This document shows, piece by piece, positions 8,392 through 18,568 of a DNA stretch of 64,000 bases. Both the position numbers and the translations under genes were made by a program. The notes beneath the pieces are model-generated. The model did no database searches. It worked only from the letters and a program-made list of their open reading frames with translations, and was not told the origin of the DNA. Each line of letters opens with the position of its first letter. Positions within the stretch are counted from its first letter, which is position 1. Where the stretch lies: assembly GCA_004362315.1 (NCBI GenBank), contig SNWL01000005.1, positions 682,001 through 746,000 of the forward strand. Reading direction: 5' to 3'. The DNA comes from Mycobacterium sp. BK086. Lineage in GTDB: Bacteria; Actinomycetota; Actinomycetes; Mycobacteriales; Mycobacteriaceae.

Positions 8392-8775
8392 TCAGTCCGC
8401 GACGAACGGGACCTCGACGCCGTCGGCCAGCACGATGTAGATCCGGCGCCACGGGTCGTCGCCCACCAGATGCCACTGGTGGCCGGATCCGACGGTGTCC
8501 TCGGCCAGCAGGACATCGCCGGGGTTCAGCGTGAACTCCTCGTCGTCGCGGGTGGTGAACACCAGGGTGCCGGCCAGCGTCACGACGAGCTGGCGCACCG
8601 GCGCGGTATGCCACGCCAGCGTGCCGCCGGTCGCGGTCTCCTCCGCCGTGACGTGACTCGACGCCATCGCCGTCGACACCAGGTCGTCGTTGCGGCCCGG
8701 TGCCAGGTCCAGACGACCGATCTGGACATGCGATCCCCCGTCGGCTCCGGTGAACAAACGCACGCAGCGAATCAC
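8392..8775 (-). CDS. Cupin-domain small protein
   Basis: 127 residues from a GTG at 8775 that has an AAAGGG ribosome binding site; the frame extends to 8832 but the added part lacks one. The single cupin barrel shows TLAWHTAPVRQLVVTLAGTL and NPGDVLLAEDTVGSGHQWHLVG, supplying His and Glu/Asp residues that could bind a metal. No catalytic assignment is possible. It converges with the NCS2-like permease and is divergent from the TPR gene. Confidence 0.7.
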   Translation of the reverse strand: MIRCVRLFTGADGGSHVQIGRLDLAPGRNDDLVSTAMASSHVTAEETATGGTLAWHTAPVRQLVVTLAGTLVFTTRDDEEFTLNPGDVLLAEDTVGSGHQWHLVGDDPWRRIYIVLADGVEVPFVAD

Positions 8776-8846
8776 GGTGTGCACCCTTTCGTTCGGTTCG
8801 GTTGCAACGCTATCCGGACCGGGCGCGCTCACCTAGGGTGAGCAGC

Positions 8847-10544
8847 ATGGCAGTTCCGCTCGGCGACACCGAGCCGTATTACGACCTCGGGGACTACCAC
8901 CGGCCGGTCGACACCCCCTCACCGCAAGCGCAGGTCTGGTTCGACCGCGGACTGGTGTGGGCCTACGCCTTCAACCACGAAGAGGCGATCACCTGCTTCG
9001 AGCGTGCCCTGGCCCTGGACGCCGATCTCGCGATCGCCCGCTGGGGCATTGCGTATTCGATTGGCCCCAACTACAACAAGGCCTGGGAAGCATTCGACCC
9101 CGTCGACCTGGCGGCGTCGCTGGCCCGGGCCCGGATGGAATTGGAGCTGGCCGCCGGCAGCCGCGGCAGTGCCGTCGAGCACGCGCTGATCGCCGCGCTG
9201 GCCACCCGGTTCCCCACCGACGACCCTTCTGACGCAGACGCATTGGCGGCGGGCCATGCGGCGTACGCCGAGGCGATGGCCGACCTGGCGCAAACCTATC
9301 CCGACGATGTCGACGTGCTGGCGCTGGCCGCCGATGCGTTGGTGAACCTCACCGCATGGGCGTTGTGGGACACCGCAACCGGAGAACCAGCACCCGGCTC
9401 ACGGGTGGTGGAGGCCAAACGGTTGATGGATCAGGCATTGAGCACCGAGGCCGGCCGCGCCCATCCGATGGTGTTGCACCTGTACATCCACGCCATGGAG
9501 ATGTCGGCGCATCCCGAAGAGGCGCTGCCCGCCGCGGATCTGCTGCGCGGGCTGGTGCCCGACGCGGGTCACCTGCAGCACATGCCGTCCCACATCGACG
9601 TGCTGTGCGGCAACTACCGAGATTCGGTGCTGGCCAATGAGTCCGCGGTACTCGCCGACCGGCGCTTCGTCGAGCATGCCGGCCCGCTGAACTTCTATTC
9701 GCTGTACCGGGCGCACGATCTGCACTTCATCGTCTACTCCGCGATGTTCGCCGGCCAGTCGCAGATCGCGCTGGCGGCTGCCGACGAACTGTCCGGGCAG
9801 CTGACGCCGGAGCTGCTGTCGATCGAATCCCCACCGATGGCGGACTGGCTGGAGGCCTTCGTTCCGCTGCGGGTGCATGTGCTGATCCGTTTCGGGCGCT
9901 GGGACGATCTGATCGCCGAACCACTACCTTCCGATACTGACTTGTATTGCAGCACAACGGCAACCATCCACTACGGGCGGGGCGTCGCGTATGCGGCCAA
10001 GGGGCAACTAGCACAGGCGGACGCCGAACGCGAGGCATTCGTCGCGGCGTATGCCCGGGTTCCCGATTCGCGCTATCTGTTCAACAACACCAGCCGCGAC
10101 ATCCTGGCGGTTGCGGCGGCGATGCTGGATGGTGAGATCGCTTACCGCAAAGGTTCTTTCGACGAGGCGTTCGACCATCTGCGGCGCGCGATCGCACTCG
10201 ACGACGCGTTGCCGTATGACGAACCGTGGGGCTGGATGCAGCCCACCCGGCACGCCTACGGGGCGCTGCTACTGGAGCAAGGGCGGGTCGAGGAGGCGGC
10301 CGCGGTGTATGCGGCCGACCTCGGTCTGGATCCGGCGCTGAGCCGGCCGTGTCAGCATCCGGGCAACGTGTGGAGCCTGCACGGCTATCACGAATGCCTG
10401 CAGCGGTTGGGGCGTGAAGCCGAAGCGGGGATCATCGGTCGCCAGCTCGACCTGGCCAAGGCACGAGCCGACGTCCCGGTCCTGGCGTCGTGCGCCTGCC
10501 GGCTGGAGGTATTCGAGGTTTCCGGCGGGGATTGCTGTCACTGA
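8847..10544 (+). CDS. Large TPR-repeat protein with Cys-rich tail
   Basis: 565 residues from ATG 8847 (GGGTGAGC just upstream). Helical tetratricopeptide-type repeats cover most of the length: AYAFNHEEAITCFERALALDAD near residue 40, and again toward the end (GSFDEAFDHLRRAIALDDAL; QGRVEEAAAVYAADLG). It has no signal peptide or membrane segment, so it is probably a cytoplasmic scaffold. The last residues, SCACRLEVFEVSGGDCCH, hold four Cys and a His and could bind a metal. It is similar in layout to TTC38-like proteins; function unknown. It opens a same-strand run of four genes. Confidence 0.7.
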   Translation: MAVPLGDTEPYYDLGDYHRPVDTPSPQAQVWFDRGLVWAYAFNHEEAITCFERALALDADLAIARWGIAYSIGPNYNKAWEAFDPVDLAASLARARMELELAAGSRGSAVEHALIAALATRFPTDDPSDADALAAGHAAYAEAMADLAQTYPDDVDVLALAADALVNLTAWALWDTATGEPAPGSRVVEAKRLMDQALSTEAGRAHPMVLHLYIHAMEMSAHPEEALPAADLLRGLVPDAGHLQHMPSHIDVLCGNYRDSVLANESAVLADRRFVEHAGPLNFYSLYRAHDLHFIVYSAMFAGQSQIALAAADELSGQLTPELLSIESPPMADWLEAFVPLRVHVLIRFGRWDDLIAEPLPSDTDLYCSTTATIHYGRGVAYAAKGQLAQADAEREAFVAAYARVPDSRYLFNNTSRDILAVAAAMLDGEIAYRKGSFDEAFDHLRRAIALDDALPYDEPWGWMQPTRHAYGALLLEQGRVEEAAAVYAADLGLDPALSRPCQHPGNVWSLHGYHECLQRLGREAEAGIIGRQLDLAKARADVPVLASCACRLEVFEVSGGDCCH

Positions 10545-10561
10545 CGCCGTAACCTCAACAC

Positions 10562-11266
10562 GTGCACGACAGCCCGGACCAAGCCGCGCCCGGCACTGTG
10601 CAGCGTCGCTCGCCGCGGCCGGTCGCGCACTTCATCCGTTCCGCGCCGGTGACGTTCACCTGGCTGGCGGTGCTGTTCCTGACGACCGTCGCCCAGCATC
10701 TGCTGCCGCGGTGGCACCTGGTGGTGCTGTTGCGCAAGGACTCGACCAACCTGCATCACCTGGCATCCGACCCGATCCGGGTGCTCATCACCAGCCTGTT
10801 GTGGCTCGACGGTGCCGCCTGGTGGCCGTATCTGGTGATGTTCTGCCTCTTCCTGGCCCCGGCCGAACGCTGGCTCGGCCATCTGCGCTTCGTCATCGCC
10901 GGCCTGATCGCCCATATCGTCGCCACGTATCTCAGCGAGGGATTCCTGTACTGGCAGATCCAGGAGGCGGCCGTCTCCCCCCGCTACCTCAACGCCCGCG
11001 ATATCGGGGTCAGCTACTTCGTCGTCGGCATCATCGGCCTGCTGACCTATCACGTGGTGCGTCCGTGGCGGTGGCTGTACCTGGCCGCGGCCTTCGCGTG
11101 GTTCGTCGGCGCGCTGCTGATCAACCCGACGTTCACCCCGGTAGGACATCTGTGTGCGCTGATCGTCGGACTCGCGTGTTACCCGCTGGCCCGGGGGCGC
11201 CCCGGCCCGCCGGTGGATCCCTCCTGGCTGGTGCGCAAACGGCGCCGACCGCCGACCGCTGCGTAA
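10562..11266 (+). CDS. Rhomboid-like integral membrane protein
   Basis: 234 residues, GTG start, five to six membrane segments. GVSYFVVGIIG around residue 143 and GHLCALIVGL near residue 198 resemble the Ser-containing GxSx segment and the His-containing last helix of rhomboid proteases. The residue after Ser is Tyr rather than Gly or Ala, so protease activity is doubtful. The C-terminus is basic (RKRRRP). It lies 17 bp after the TPR gene and 11 bp before the deaminase gene, so the four genes probably form one transcript. Confidence 0.6.
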   Translation: MHDSPDQAAPGTVQRRSPRPVAHFIRSAPVTFTWLAVLFLTTVAQHLLPRWHLVVLLRKDSTNLHHLASDPIRVLITSLLWLDGAAWWPYLVMFCLFLAPAERWLGHLRFVIAGLIAHIVATYLSEGFLYWQIQEAAVSPRYLNARDIGVSYFVVGIIGLLTYHVVRPWRWLYLAAAFAWFVGALLINPTFTPVGHLCALIVGLACYPLARGRPGPPVDPSWLVRKRRRPPTAA

Positions 11267-11277
11267 AGTGTGACAGC

Positions 11278-11757
11278 GTGGCGCTCGACGACGAGGACAT
11301 CCGGCGGCTGGGCCGCTGTGTCGAACTCGCCCGCACCGCGTTGGAAGCCGGTGACGAGCCGTTCGGCTCGATCCTCGTGGACGCCGACGGCACAGTCCTG
11401 TTCGAGGACCACAATCACGTCGCCGGCGGTGATGCCACCGCACACCCCGAACTGGCGATCGCGCAGTGGTCAGTGAGCAATCTCTCCCCCGACCGGCGGG
11501 CTACCGCCACGGTCTACACCTCCGGTGAGCACTGCCCGATGTGCGCGGCCGCACACGCGTGGGTTGGCTTGGGCCGCATCGTTTTTGCCGTCGCAAGCAG
11601 CCAATTGGCCCAGTGGCTGACCGACTGGCAGGCGCCCGCGCCGCCCGTGGCGACGCTGCCGATCACCACGATTGCCCCACAGTTGACGGTGGATGGTCCC
11701 GCGCCTGGGTATCAGGACGAGATGAAGGCCCTCTACAAAGCGAAGTTCGCGCCATGA
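11278..11757 (+). CDS. Cytidine/guanine deaminase-family nucleoside deaminase
   Basis: 159 residues. Zinc-site motifs of the CDA superfamily are complete: AHPELA (HxE, near residue 60) and GEHCPMCAAA (CxxC, near residue 85). DEPFGSILVDADG is typical of guanine/tRNA-adenosine-type deaminases. It acts on a free base or nucleoside in the cytosol. The GTG at 11278 follows the rhomboid-like gene by 11 bp; its TGA overlaps the next gene's ATG (ATGA). Confidence 0.8.
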   Translation: MALDDEDIRRLGRCVELARTALEAGDEPFGSILVDADGTVLFEDHNHVAGGDATAHPELAIAQWSVSNLSPDRRATATVYTSGEHCPMCAAAHAWVGLGRIVFAVASSQLAQWLTDWQAPAPPVATLPITTIAPQLTVDGPAPGYQDEMKALYKAKFAP

Positions 11758-13058
11758 ACGACTGGGTGCGGCACGCGATCTGGTGGCACGTCTACCCGCT
11801 GGGATTCGTCGGCGCATTCCCCGCCGATGCACCGCCCGGCCCGGACGAACACCGGTTGAGCCGGATCATCCCCTGGCTCGACCACGTCGTCGCACTCGGC
11901 ACCTCGGGGATCGCGCTAGGACCGGTATTCGCCTCGCGCACACACGGTTACGACACCACTGACCATTTTCGCATCGATCCCCGGCTGGGCGACGACACCG
12001 ACTTCGACCAGCTCGTCGACGAAGCTCACCGGCGCGGGCTGCGCGTGCTGCTCGACGGTGTGTTCAACCACGTCGGAACCGATTTCGAGCGGTACCGCCA
12101 GGCTCTCGACGGCGACACCGAGTCGATCGGCTGGTTTCGTGGCCGCCCCGGCCGGTTTCACACCTTCGAGGGGCACAGCGAGCTCGTCACCCTCAACCAT
12201 GGCAGCCCTGTCGTCGTCGACTACACCGTCGACGTGATGAAGCACTGGCTGGCACGAGGCGCCGACGGCTGGCGGCTGGACGCCGCCTATGCGGTACCGG
12301 AATCGTTCTGGGCACAGGTGCTCCCCCGGGTCCGGGAAGCCCACCCCGACGCCTGGTTTGTCGCCGAGGTCATCCACGGGGACTACACCGCATTCGTCGA
12401 GGGATCCGGTGTCGATTCGGTGACTCAGTACGAGCTGTGGAAGGCGATCTGGAGCAGTCTCAACGACGGCAACTTCCACGAGCTCGACTGGGCGCTGCAG
12501 CGCCACAACGACTTTCTTGCCCGGTTCGCCCCACTGACGTTCGTCGGCAATCACGACGTCACCCGGATCGCGAGCCAGCTCCAGCGGTCCGAGCATGTGG
12601 CCCACGCACTGGTGCTGTTGTTCACCACCGGTGGAGTGCCGACCATCTACGCCGGAGACGAGCTGGGGTCCCACGGCGTCAAGGAAGAGCGGGCCGGCGG
12701 CGACGACGCCGTGCGCCCCGAGTTCGGCTCGCCACCGCCGCAGCCGGATGCGGCCGGACGGGAGACGCTGAACCTGCATCAGTACCTGATCGGGTTGCGC
12801 AGGCGTAACCCATGGCTGCACGAGGCGAAAACCACTGCGCTGCAATTGGACAACCGCGCGTATGCGTACGAGACCCGCAACGGTGACGAGGCGCTGATCG
12901 TCGCGCTCAACATCGATGACGCGCCGATGCGGCTACCGGTCGCCAAGCTGACCGGCAGGCAGGCCCAGTTGGTGGGCGGAACGGACGCACCGCCCGACGA
13001 CGTCGTCAGCGAGGTCGTGGTCCCGCCGCAAGGCTGGCTGGTGCTGCGGCCGGCCTAG
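11754..13058 (+). CDS. GH13 family alpha-glycosidase (alpha-amylase superfamily)
   Basis: 434 residues. All four GH13 regions are visible: LLDGVFNHVG (region I, near 100), GWRLDAAY with the Asp nucleophile near 175, WFVAEVIH with the acid/base Glu near 205, and TFVGNHDVTR with the third Asp near 266. A short all-beta C-terminal domain ends with LVLRPA. There is no signal peptide, so it is cytosolic and acts on alpha-glucans, trehalose-type or maltosyl substrates; specificity cannot be read. It is coupled to the deaminase by an ATGA overlap and shares a CTAG stop overlap with the converging DUF1810 gene. Confidence 0.85.
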   Translation: MNDWVRHAIWWHVYPLGFVGAFPADAPPGPDEHRLSRIIPWLDHVVALGTSGIALGPVFASRTHGYDTTDHFRIDPRLGDDTDFDQLVDEAHRRGLRVLLDGVFNHVGTDFERYRQALDGDTESIGWFRGRPGRFHTFEGHSELVTLNHGSPVVVDYTVDVMKHWLARGADGWRLDAAYAVPESFWAQVLPRVREAHPDAWFVAEVIHGDYTAFVEGSGVDSVTQYELWKAIWSSLNDGNFHELDWALQRHNDFLARFAPLTFVGNHDVTRIASQLQRSEHVAHALVLLFTTGGVPTIYAGDELGSHGVKEERAGGDDAVRPEFGSPPPQPDAAGRETLNLHQYLIGLRRRNPWLHEAKTTALQLDNRAYAYETRNGDEALIVALNIDDAPMRLPVAKLTGRQAQLVGGTDAPPDDVVSEVVVPPQGWLVLRPA

Positions 13059-13474
13059 AGCAGGTCCAGGGTGCGCGGATCCTCCTCGCCCCCGTAGAAG
13101 GTATCCAGCACCGTGAGGAAGTCGGCGTTGTCGTCGGTGGCCCGGGCGAACAGCGTCATCGACGAGCGCACCTTGAGGTTGTCGGGCCAGCCGAAGATAG
13201 CGTCGACCGAGGCGTTCTCGATGGCGGTCACCAGCCGGGTGCACTCGTGCAGCCGCGGCCCGAGGACGGGATGGGCCAGGTAGGCCCGCGCCTCGGCCAG
13301 CGACCCGATACCGAAACGCCTTGCCGTCGAACTATTTCCGAGCCCGGTGAGCTGCGGGAAGATGAACCAGATCCAATGACTGCGTTTCGCGCCGGCTCTT
13401 AGCTCGGCAAGCACCTGCTCGTAGACGCGATCCTGGGCGTCGACGAAGCGCTGGAGATCGAACGGGTCGTCCAT
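13055..13474 (-). CDS. DUF1810 family protein (Rv1873-like)
   Basis: 139 residues, helical. DLQRFVDAQDRVYEQVLAELRAGAKRSHWIWFIFPQL is the family's opening block, and GWPDNLKVRSSMTLFA lies near residue 90. Rv1873 has a solved helical fold but no known activity. It converges with the GH13 gene, the two stops sharing CTAG. Confidence 0.85.
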   Translation of the reverse strand: MDDPFDLQRFVDAQDRVYEQVLAELRAGAKRSHWIWFIFPQLTGLGNSSTARRFGIGSLAEARAYLAHPVLGPRLHECTRLVTAIENASVDAIFGWPDNLKVRSSMTLFARATDDNADFLTVLDTFYGGEEDPRTLDLL

Positions 13475-13636
13475 GCCTCAACGGTATCGTTGCCGGGCTG
13501 TGACCGTCCTGTTATTGACGACTGATTCAAAGTTGTTGGGATAGGCCATATCCCGAGTCCAGCGCGTCTCCTGATCGTTAGCGAACCGCGATATGGCTCG
13601 CCGCCGCGCGTGCCGAATCGGAGCTACGCACCGTGA

Positions 13637-14698
<1,062 letters not shown>

Positions 14699-14714
14699 TC
14701 CGGCCACAAACAAC

Positions 14715-14752
14715 AGCGAGCCTGTCGCCATCCCCCCGGCGGCAGGCTCGCT
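14715..14752 (+). terminator. Hairpin terminator after the Ag85C-like gene
   Basis: A 15-bp stem (AGCGAGCCTGTCGCC at 14715-14729 with GGCGGCAGGCTCGCT at 14738-14752, one G-U pair) encloses an 8-base loop, 16 bp past the stop. Only a short T-poor tract (GCTTTGTG) follows, as is common in mycobacteria. Confidence 0.7.
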
Positions 14753-14772
14753 GCTTTGTGTCCGCGCCGAGC

Positions 14773-14818
14773 GTCACTCCAGAGTCACGCTGGGCGCCGA
14801 ACGTGACTCTTGGGTGAC
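14773..14818. repeat. Long inverted repeat upstream of lon
   Basis: Arms of 17 bp, GTCACTCCAGAGTCACG (14773-14789) and CGTGACTCTTGGGTGAC (14802-14818), pair with two mismatches around a 12-base loop. It lies between the Ag85C terminator and the lon promoter. It resembles in size and GTCAC/GTGAC content the palindrome at 25194-25241, so it may be a dispersed intergenic element rather than a lon operator. Confidence 0.6.
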
Positions 14819-14839
14819 GTTCGCGCACGGAGAAGCAAG

Positions 14840-14865
14840 GGAACAATCTGGATTCGGTCAAGGTT
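14840..14865 (+). promoter_or_regulatory. ECF-sigma (SigH/SigE-type) promoter of lon
   Basis: GGAACA (14840-14845), 17 bp, then GTT (14863-14865) fits the GGAAC-N16-18-GTT pattern of SigH/SigE promoters. The inferred start is about 14872, 25 bases before the lon ATG. This would make lon heat- and oxidative-stress inducible. Confidence 0.55.
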
Positions 14866-14896
14866 GAGTCGGTCAGACTGAACTTTGGAGGATTTG

Positions 14897-17227
14897 ATGG
14901 CTGAAGCCAAATCTGTGCCGGTGTTGTTTGTCAGCGACCCGATCGTGCTGCCCGGAATGGTGGTGCCGATCACGCTCGACGACGCCGCCCGGGCTGCGGT
15001 CGACGCGGCTCAAGCGACCGACTCCGGCCAGCTGCTGATCGCCCCACGCCTGGACGATCGCTACCCCACCTACGGCGTTCTCGCGTCGATCGTGCAGGTC
15101 GGCCGCATTCCCGGCGGCGGCGCCGCTGCCGTCGTCAGGGGCGAGAGTCGCGCCCACATCGGGTCGGGAACCACCGGCCCCGGTGCGGCGCTCTGGGTCG
15201 AGGTGGACGAAGTGACCGAGGCCGAACTGACCGAGGACACCAAGACACTCGCCTCGGAGTACAAGAAGCTGCTGCTGGCGATGCTGCAGCGCCGTGAGGC
15301 ATGGCAGATCGTCGACGTGGTCAACAAGATCACCGATCCGTCGGCCCTTGCCGACACCGCCGGCTACGCGTCCTATCTGTCGGATGTCCAGAAGCGCCAG
15401 CTGCTGGAGACCGCTGATGTCGCCGAACGGCTGCGCGTGCTCATCGGGTGGACCGGTGATCTGCTGGCCGAGGTCGAGGTCAACGACAAGATCGCCGAGG
15501 ACGTCCGCGAGGGCATGGAGAAGACGCAGAAGGAATTCCTGCTGCGTCAGCAGCTCAATGCCATCCGCAAGGAGCTCGGGGAATTGGGTCCCGACGGTGC
15601 TGACAACTCGGATGACTACCGGGCCCGTGTCGAGGCGGCTGACCTGCCCGACAAGGTCCGCGAGGCCGCGCTGCGCGAGGTCGGCAAGCTGGAACGCTCC
15701 AGCGAGCAGAGCCCCGAGGGCGGCTGGATTCGCACCTGGCTGGACACCGTCCTGGACCTGCCGTGGAACACCCGCACCGAGGATTCGACCGATCTGACGG
15801 CGGCCAGGGAGATCCTGGACGCGGATCACCACGGGCTGGATGACGTCAAGGACCGCATCGTCGAGTATTTGGCCGTGCGATCCCGTCGTGCACAGCGCGG
15901 CCTGCAGGTCGTCGGCGGACGCGGCTCGGGCGCGGTGATGGTGCTGGCCGGCCCGCCCGGTGTCGGCAAGACCTCGCTGGGCGAATCGGTGGCCCGAGCG
16001 TTGGGCCGCAAGTTCGTTCGCGTCGCCCTCGGTGGTGTGCGCGACGAGGCTGAGATCCGTGGTCACCGCCGCACGTATGTGGGCGCGCTGCCCGGCCGGA
16101 TCGTCCGCGCGATCGGCGAGGCCGATTCGATGAACCCGGTTGTGTTGCTCGACGAGATCGACAAGGTCGGCTCGGACTACCGCGGCGACCCGTCGGCAGC
16201 CCTGCTGGAGGTCCTGGACCCGGCGCAGAACCACACGTTCCGCGACCACTACCTGGATCTGGATCTCGACTTGTCCGATGTGGTGTTCCTGGCCACGGCC
16301 AACGTGATCGAGAACATCCCCTCCGCGCTGCTGGACCGCATGGAGCTGGTCCAGATCGACGGCTACACCGAGGACGACAAGGTGGCCATCGCCCGCGACT
16401 ACCTGCTGCCCCGGCAGCGGGACCGCGCCGCGCTGACCCCCGAGGAGGTCACGGTCACCGACGCCGCGCTGCGCAAGATCGCCGCCGACTACACCCGGGA
16501 ACCCGGTGTGCGCCAGTTCGAGCGACTGCTGGCCAAGGCCATGCGCAAGGCGACGACCAAGCTGGCTGCTTCTGACGAGCCGTTGACGATCGATGAGCCG
16601 GATCTGGTTGGCTACCTTGGCCGTCCGCGGTTCACGCCGGAGTCGGCCGAGCGCACGGCGGTGCCGGGCGTGGCGACCGGTCTGGCCGTGACGGGCCTGG
16701 GCGGCGATGTGCTCTACATAGAAGCCGGTTCAACGGATGGCGAGCCGAGCTTGCAGCTCACCGGTCAGCTGGGCGACGTGATGAAGGAGTCGGCGCAGAT
16801 CGCGCTGTCCTACGTCCGCAGCCACGCTGCCGAATTGGGTGTCGACCCCAAGGCGCTGGACCGCAAGATCCACGTCCACGTGCCCGCCGGCGCAGTGCCC
16901 AAGGACGGTCCGTCAGCCGGCGTGACCATGGTGACCGCACTGGTGTCCATGGCGACCGGACGGCAGGTCCGCTCCGATGTCGGCATGACCGGTGAGGTCA
17001 CGCTGAACGGCAGGGTGCTGCCCATCGGCGGCGTCAAGCAGAAATTGCTGGCCGCTCAACGTGCCGGGCTGTCAACGGTTTTCATCCCACAACGCAACGA
17101 GGCCGATCTGGACGATGTGCCGGCTGAGGTTCTGGAGGCGTTGACGGTGAAGCCGATGACCGACGTCGCCGAAATCGTCACCCTGGCGCTGGAGCCGGTG
17201 GCGGAAGCGGCCACCACGGCGGCCTGA
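14897..17227 (+). CDS. lon: ATP-dependent Lon protease (LonA)
   Basis: 776 residues, the usual LonA length. Domain order: N-terminal substrate domain (1-200), AAA+ with Walker [10 protein letters not shown] near residue 352 and Walker [11 protein letters not shown] near 415, then the protease domain with catalytic Ser in DGPSAGV near 673 and Lys in GGVKQK near 713. It degrades misfolded and regulatory proteins in the cytosol. A GGAGG at 14887-14891, 5 bases before ATG 14897, fixes the start. Lon is present in M. smegmatis but missing from M. tuberculosis, so the gene marks a difference from the pathogen. It is preceded by an ECF-type promoter and followed by a strong hairpin. Confidence 0.95.
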   Translation: MAEAKSVPVLFVSDPIVLPGMVVPITLDDAARAAVDAAQATDSGQLLIAPRLDDRYPTYGVLASIVQVGRIPGGGAAAVVRGESRAHIGSGTTGPGAALWVEVDEVTEAELTEDTKTLASEYKKLLLAMLQRREAWQIVDVVNKITDPSALADTAGYASYLSDVQKRQLLETADVAERLRVLIGWTGDLLAEVEVNDKIAEDVREGMEKTQKEFLLRQQLNAIRKELGELGPDGADNSDDYRARVEAADLPDKVREAALREVGKLERSSEQSPEGGWIRTWLDTVLDLPWNTRTEDSTDLTAAREILDADHHGLDDVKDRIVEYLAVRSRRAQRGLQVVGGRGSGAVMVLAGPPGVGKTSLGESVARALGRKFVRVALGGVRDEAEIRGHRRTYVGALPGRIVRAIGEADSMNPVVLLDEIDKVGSDYRGDPSAALLEVLDPAQNHTFRDHYLDLDLDLSDVVFLATANVIENIPSALLDRMELVQIDGYTEDDKVAIARDYLLPRQRDRAALTPEEVTVTDAALRKIAADYTREPGVRQFERLLAKAMRKATTKLAASDEPLTIDEPDLVGYLGRPRFTPESAERTAVPGVATGLAVTGLGGDVLYIEAGSTDGEPSLQLTGQLGDVMKESAQIALSYVRSHAAELGVDPKALDRKIHVHVPAGAVPKDGPSAGVTMVTALVSMATGRQVRSDVGMTGEVTLNGRVLPIGGVKQKLLAAQRAGLSTVFIPQRNEADLDDVPAEVLEALTVKPMTDVAEIVTLALEPVAEAATTAA

Positions 17228-17231
17228 CACA

Positions 17232-17276
17232 CGGTAATGCCGGCCCCGACACGATTGTCGGCGGCCGGCATTACCG
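17232..17276 (+). terminator. Hairpin terminator after lon
   Basis: A perfect 14-bp stem (CGGTAATGCCGGCC with GGCCGGCATTACCG, arms 17232-17245 and 17263-17276) carries a second CCGAC/GTCGG stem inside. It starts 5 bp after the lon stop and ends 8 bp before the next ATG, so it separates the two genes. Confidence 0.75.
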
Positions 17277-17283
17277 TCTGTGC

Positions 17284-17616
17284 ATGGCCTACGACGAAGA
17301 TCTGGCGAACCGCCTGCGTGAGCTGCTCGCCACCGAGAAGGGCGTCGACGAGAAACGGATGTTCGGCGGGGTGGCGTTCCTGCTCAACGGCAACATGGCC
17401 GTGTGTGCCAGCGGTCAGGGCGGCCTGATGGTGCGGGTGCCACCCGACGAGACCGCGACACTCGTGAGCCGTGACCACGTCGAACCGATGATCATGGCCG
17501 GGCGGGAAACCCGGGGCTGGGTGCGGGTCGGTGACGACGGCGTGCGCACCACCCGACAACTGCAAAGCTGGGTCACCCGCGGCGTCGCGTTCGCGAAATC
17601 CCTACCGCCGAAATAG
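17284..17616 (+). CDS. TfoX/Sxy N-terminal domain protein
   Basis: 110 residues. The TfoX_N pattern is clear: an N-terminal helix, KRMFGGVAFLLNGNMAVCAS near residue 25, then LMVRVPPDE and the end of the domain at WVTRGVAFAKSLPPK. In gammaproteobacteria the two-domain TfoX promotes competence; single-domain versions like this are widespread and uncharacterised. It is isolated between the lon terminator and the LLM gene. Confidence 0.8.
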   Translation: MAYDEDLANRLRELLATEKGVDEKRMFGGVAFLLNGNMAVCASGQGGLMVRVPPDETATLVSRDHVEPMIMAGRETRGWVRVGDDGVRTTRQLQSWVTRGVAFAKSLPPK

Positions 17617-17656
17617 CGGCCGGAATAAATCATCGTGCGCCGTGCTTGTGGCGGGC

Positions 17657-18472
17657 ATGACCTATCCCGTGCGCGTTGCCGTCCAGATCCAACCCGCCGA
17701 TACCCCTGACTACGCCACCTGGCGACAAGCTGTCCTGGATGCCGAGGAGATCGGCGCGGACGTCATTTTCGGCTACGACCACTTCCACGCACCGTTCATC
17801 GAGTCGATCATCGACGCGAAACCGGTGCTGGCCGAGGTGCAGCCCGACGTGAACAACTTCGAAGGCTGGACCGCTCTGGCATCCTGGGGCGAGATCACCA
17901 CCCGCGCCGAGCTCGGGCTGCTGGTGGCGGGGATCGGCTACCGCAACCCGGATCTGCTCGCGGATATGGCCCGAACCGTCGACCACATCAGCGGCGGCCG
18001 GGCGATCCTCGGCGTCGGTGCGGGGTGGTACGAGAAGGATTACACCACTTACGGTTTCGACTACGGAACGGTCAAGTCCCGGGCCGACCTCTTCGACGAG
18101 GGGCTGCTGCGCATCGAGCGCCGCTTCGAACTGTTGCAGCCCCCGCCACTGCGCAAGATCCCGGTCCTGATCGGCGGGTCGGGCCCCAAGCGCACCCTGC
18201 CGGCCGTCGCGCGCCACGCCGATATCTGGCACACCTTCCTGCCCATCGATTCCTACCGCGAAGCCAGTGCCCGCGTGGCCGAGTTGGCCGCCGGATTCGG
18301 CCGCGCCGACAGCGATATCGAACGCTCGACATTCTGGACTGATCCACAGTCGGCGGACAGCTATCTGACAGCGGGCGCGACGCTGTTTCACACCGAGGTC
18401 CGCGCGTCGGAGGGCAAATACAACCTCGGAACCCTGGAAAAAATGGTCGACTGGCGCAACGCCAAGCGCTGA
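17657..18472 (+). CDS. LLM-class F420-dependent oxidoreductase
   Basis: 271 residues from ATG 17657. The luciferase-like TIM barrel opens VRVAVQIQPADTPDY. GADVIFGYDHFHAPF and AELGLLVAGIGYRNPDLLADMARTVDHISGGRAILGVGAGW are the standard cofactor-binding blocks of F420-dependent members, and VLIGGSGPKRTL follows near residue 175. The substrate is unknown. It is one of two LLM proteins in the window (the other is at 39814). Confidence 0.85.
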   Translation: MTYPVRVAVQIQPADTPDYATWRQAVLDAEEIGADVIFGYDHFHAPFIESIIDAKPVLAEVQPDVNNFEGWTALASWGEITTRAELGLLVAGIGYRNPDLLADMARTVDHISGGRAILGVGAGWYEKDYTTYGFDYGTVKSRADLFDEGLLRIERRFELLQPPPLRKIPVLIGGSGPKRTLPAVARHADIWHTFLPIDSYREASARVAELAAGFGRADSDIERSTFWTDPQSADSYLTAGATLFHTEVRASEGKYNLGTLEKMVDWRNAKR

Positions 18473-18532
18473 TCAGGGCGAGATCAGCCGCGGCGTCAAT
18501 TTCACGAAATCGCTTACGCTGTAGTAAATCTC

Positions 18533-18558
18533 GTTTCACTTTTCAACTCGACGGGTAT
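18533..18558 (+). promoter_or_regulatory. SigF-type promoter of the HhH-GPD-like gene
   Basis: GTTT (18533-18536), 16 bp, GGGTAT (18553-18558) matches the mycobacterial SigF consensus GGTTT-N15-17-GGGTA exactly in the core. The start would be near 18565, only a few bases before ATG 18569. Confidence 0.65.
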
Positions 18559-18568
18559 CGAAAACCTG

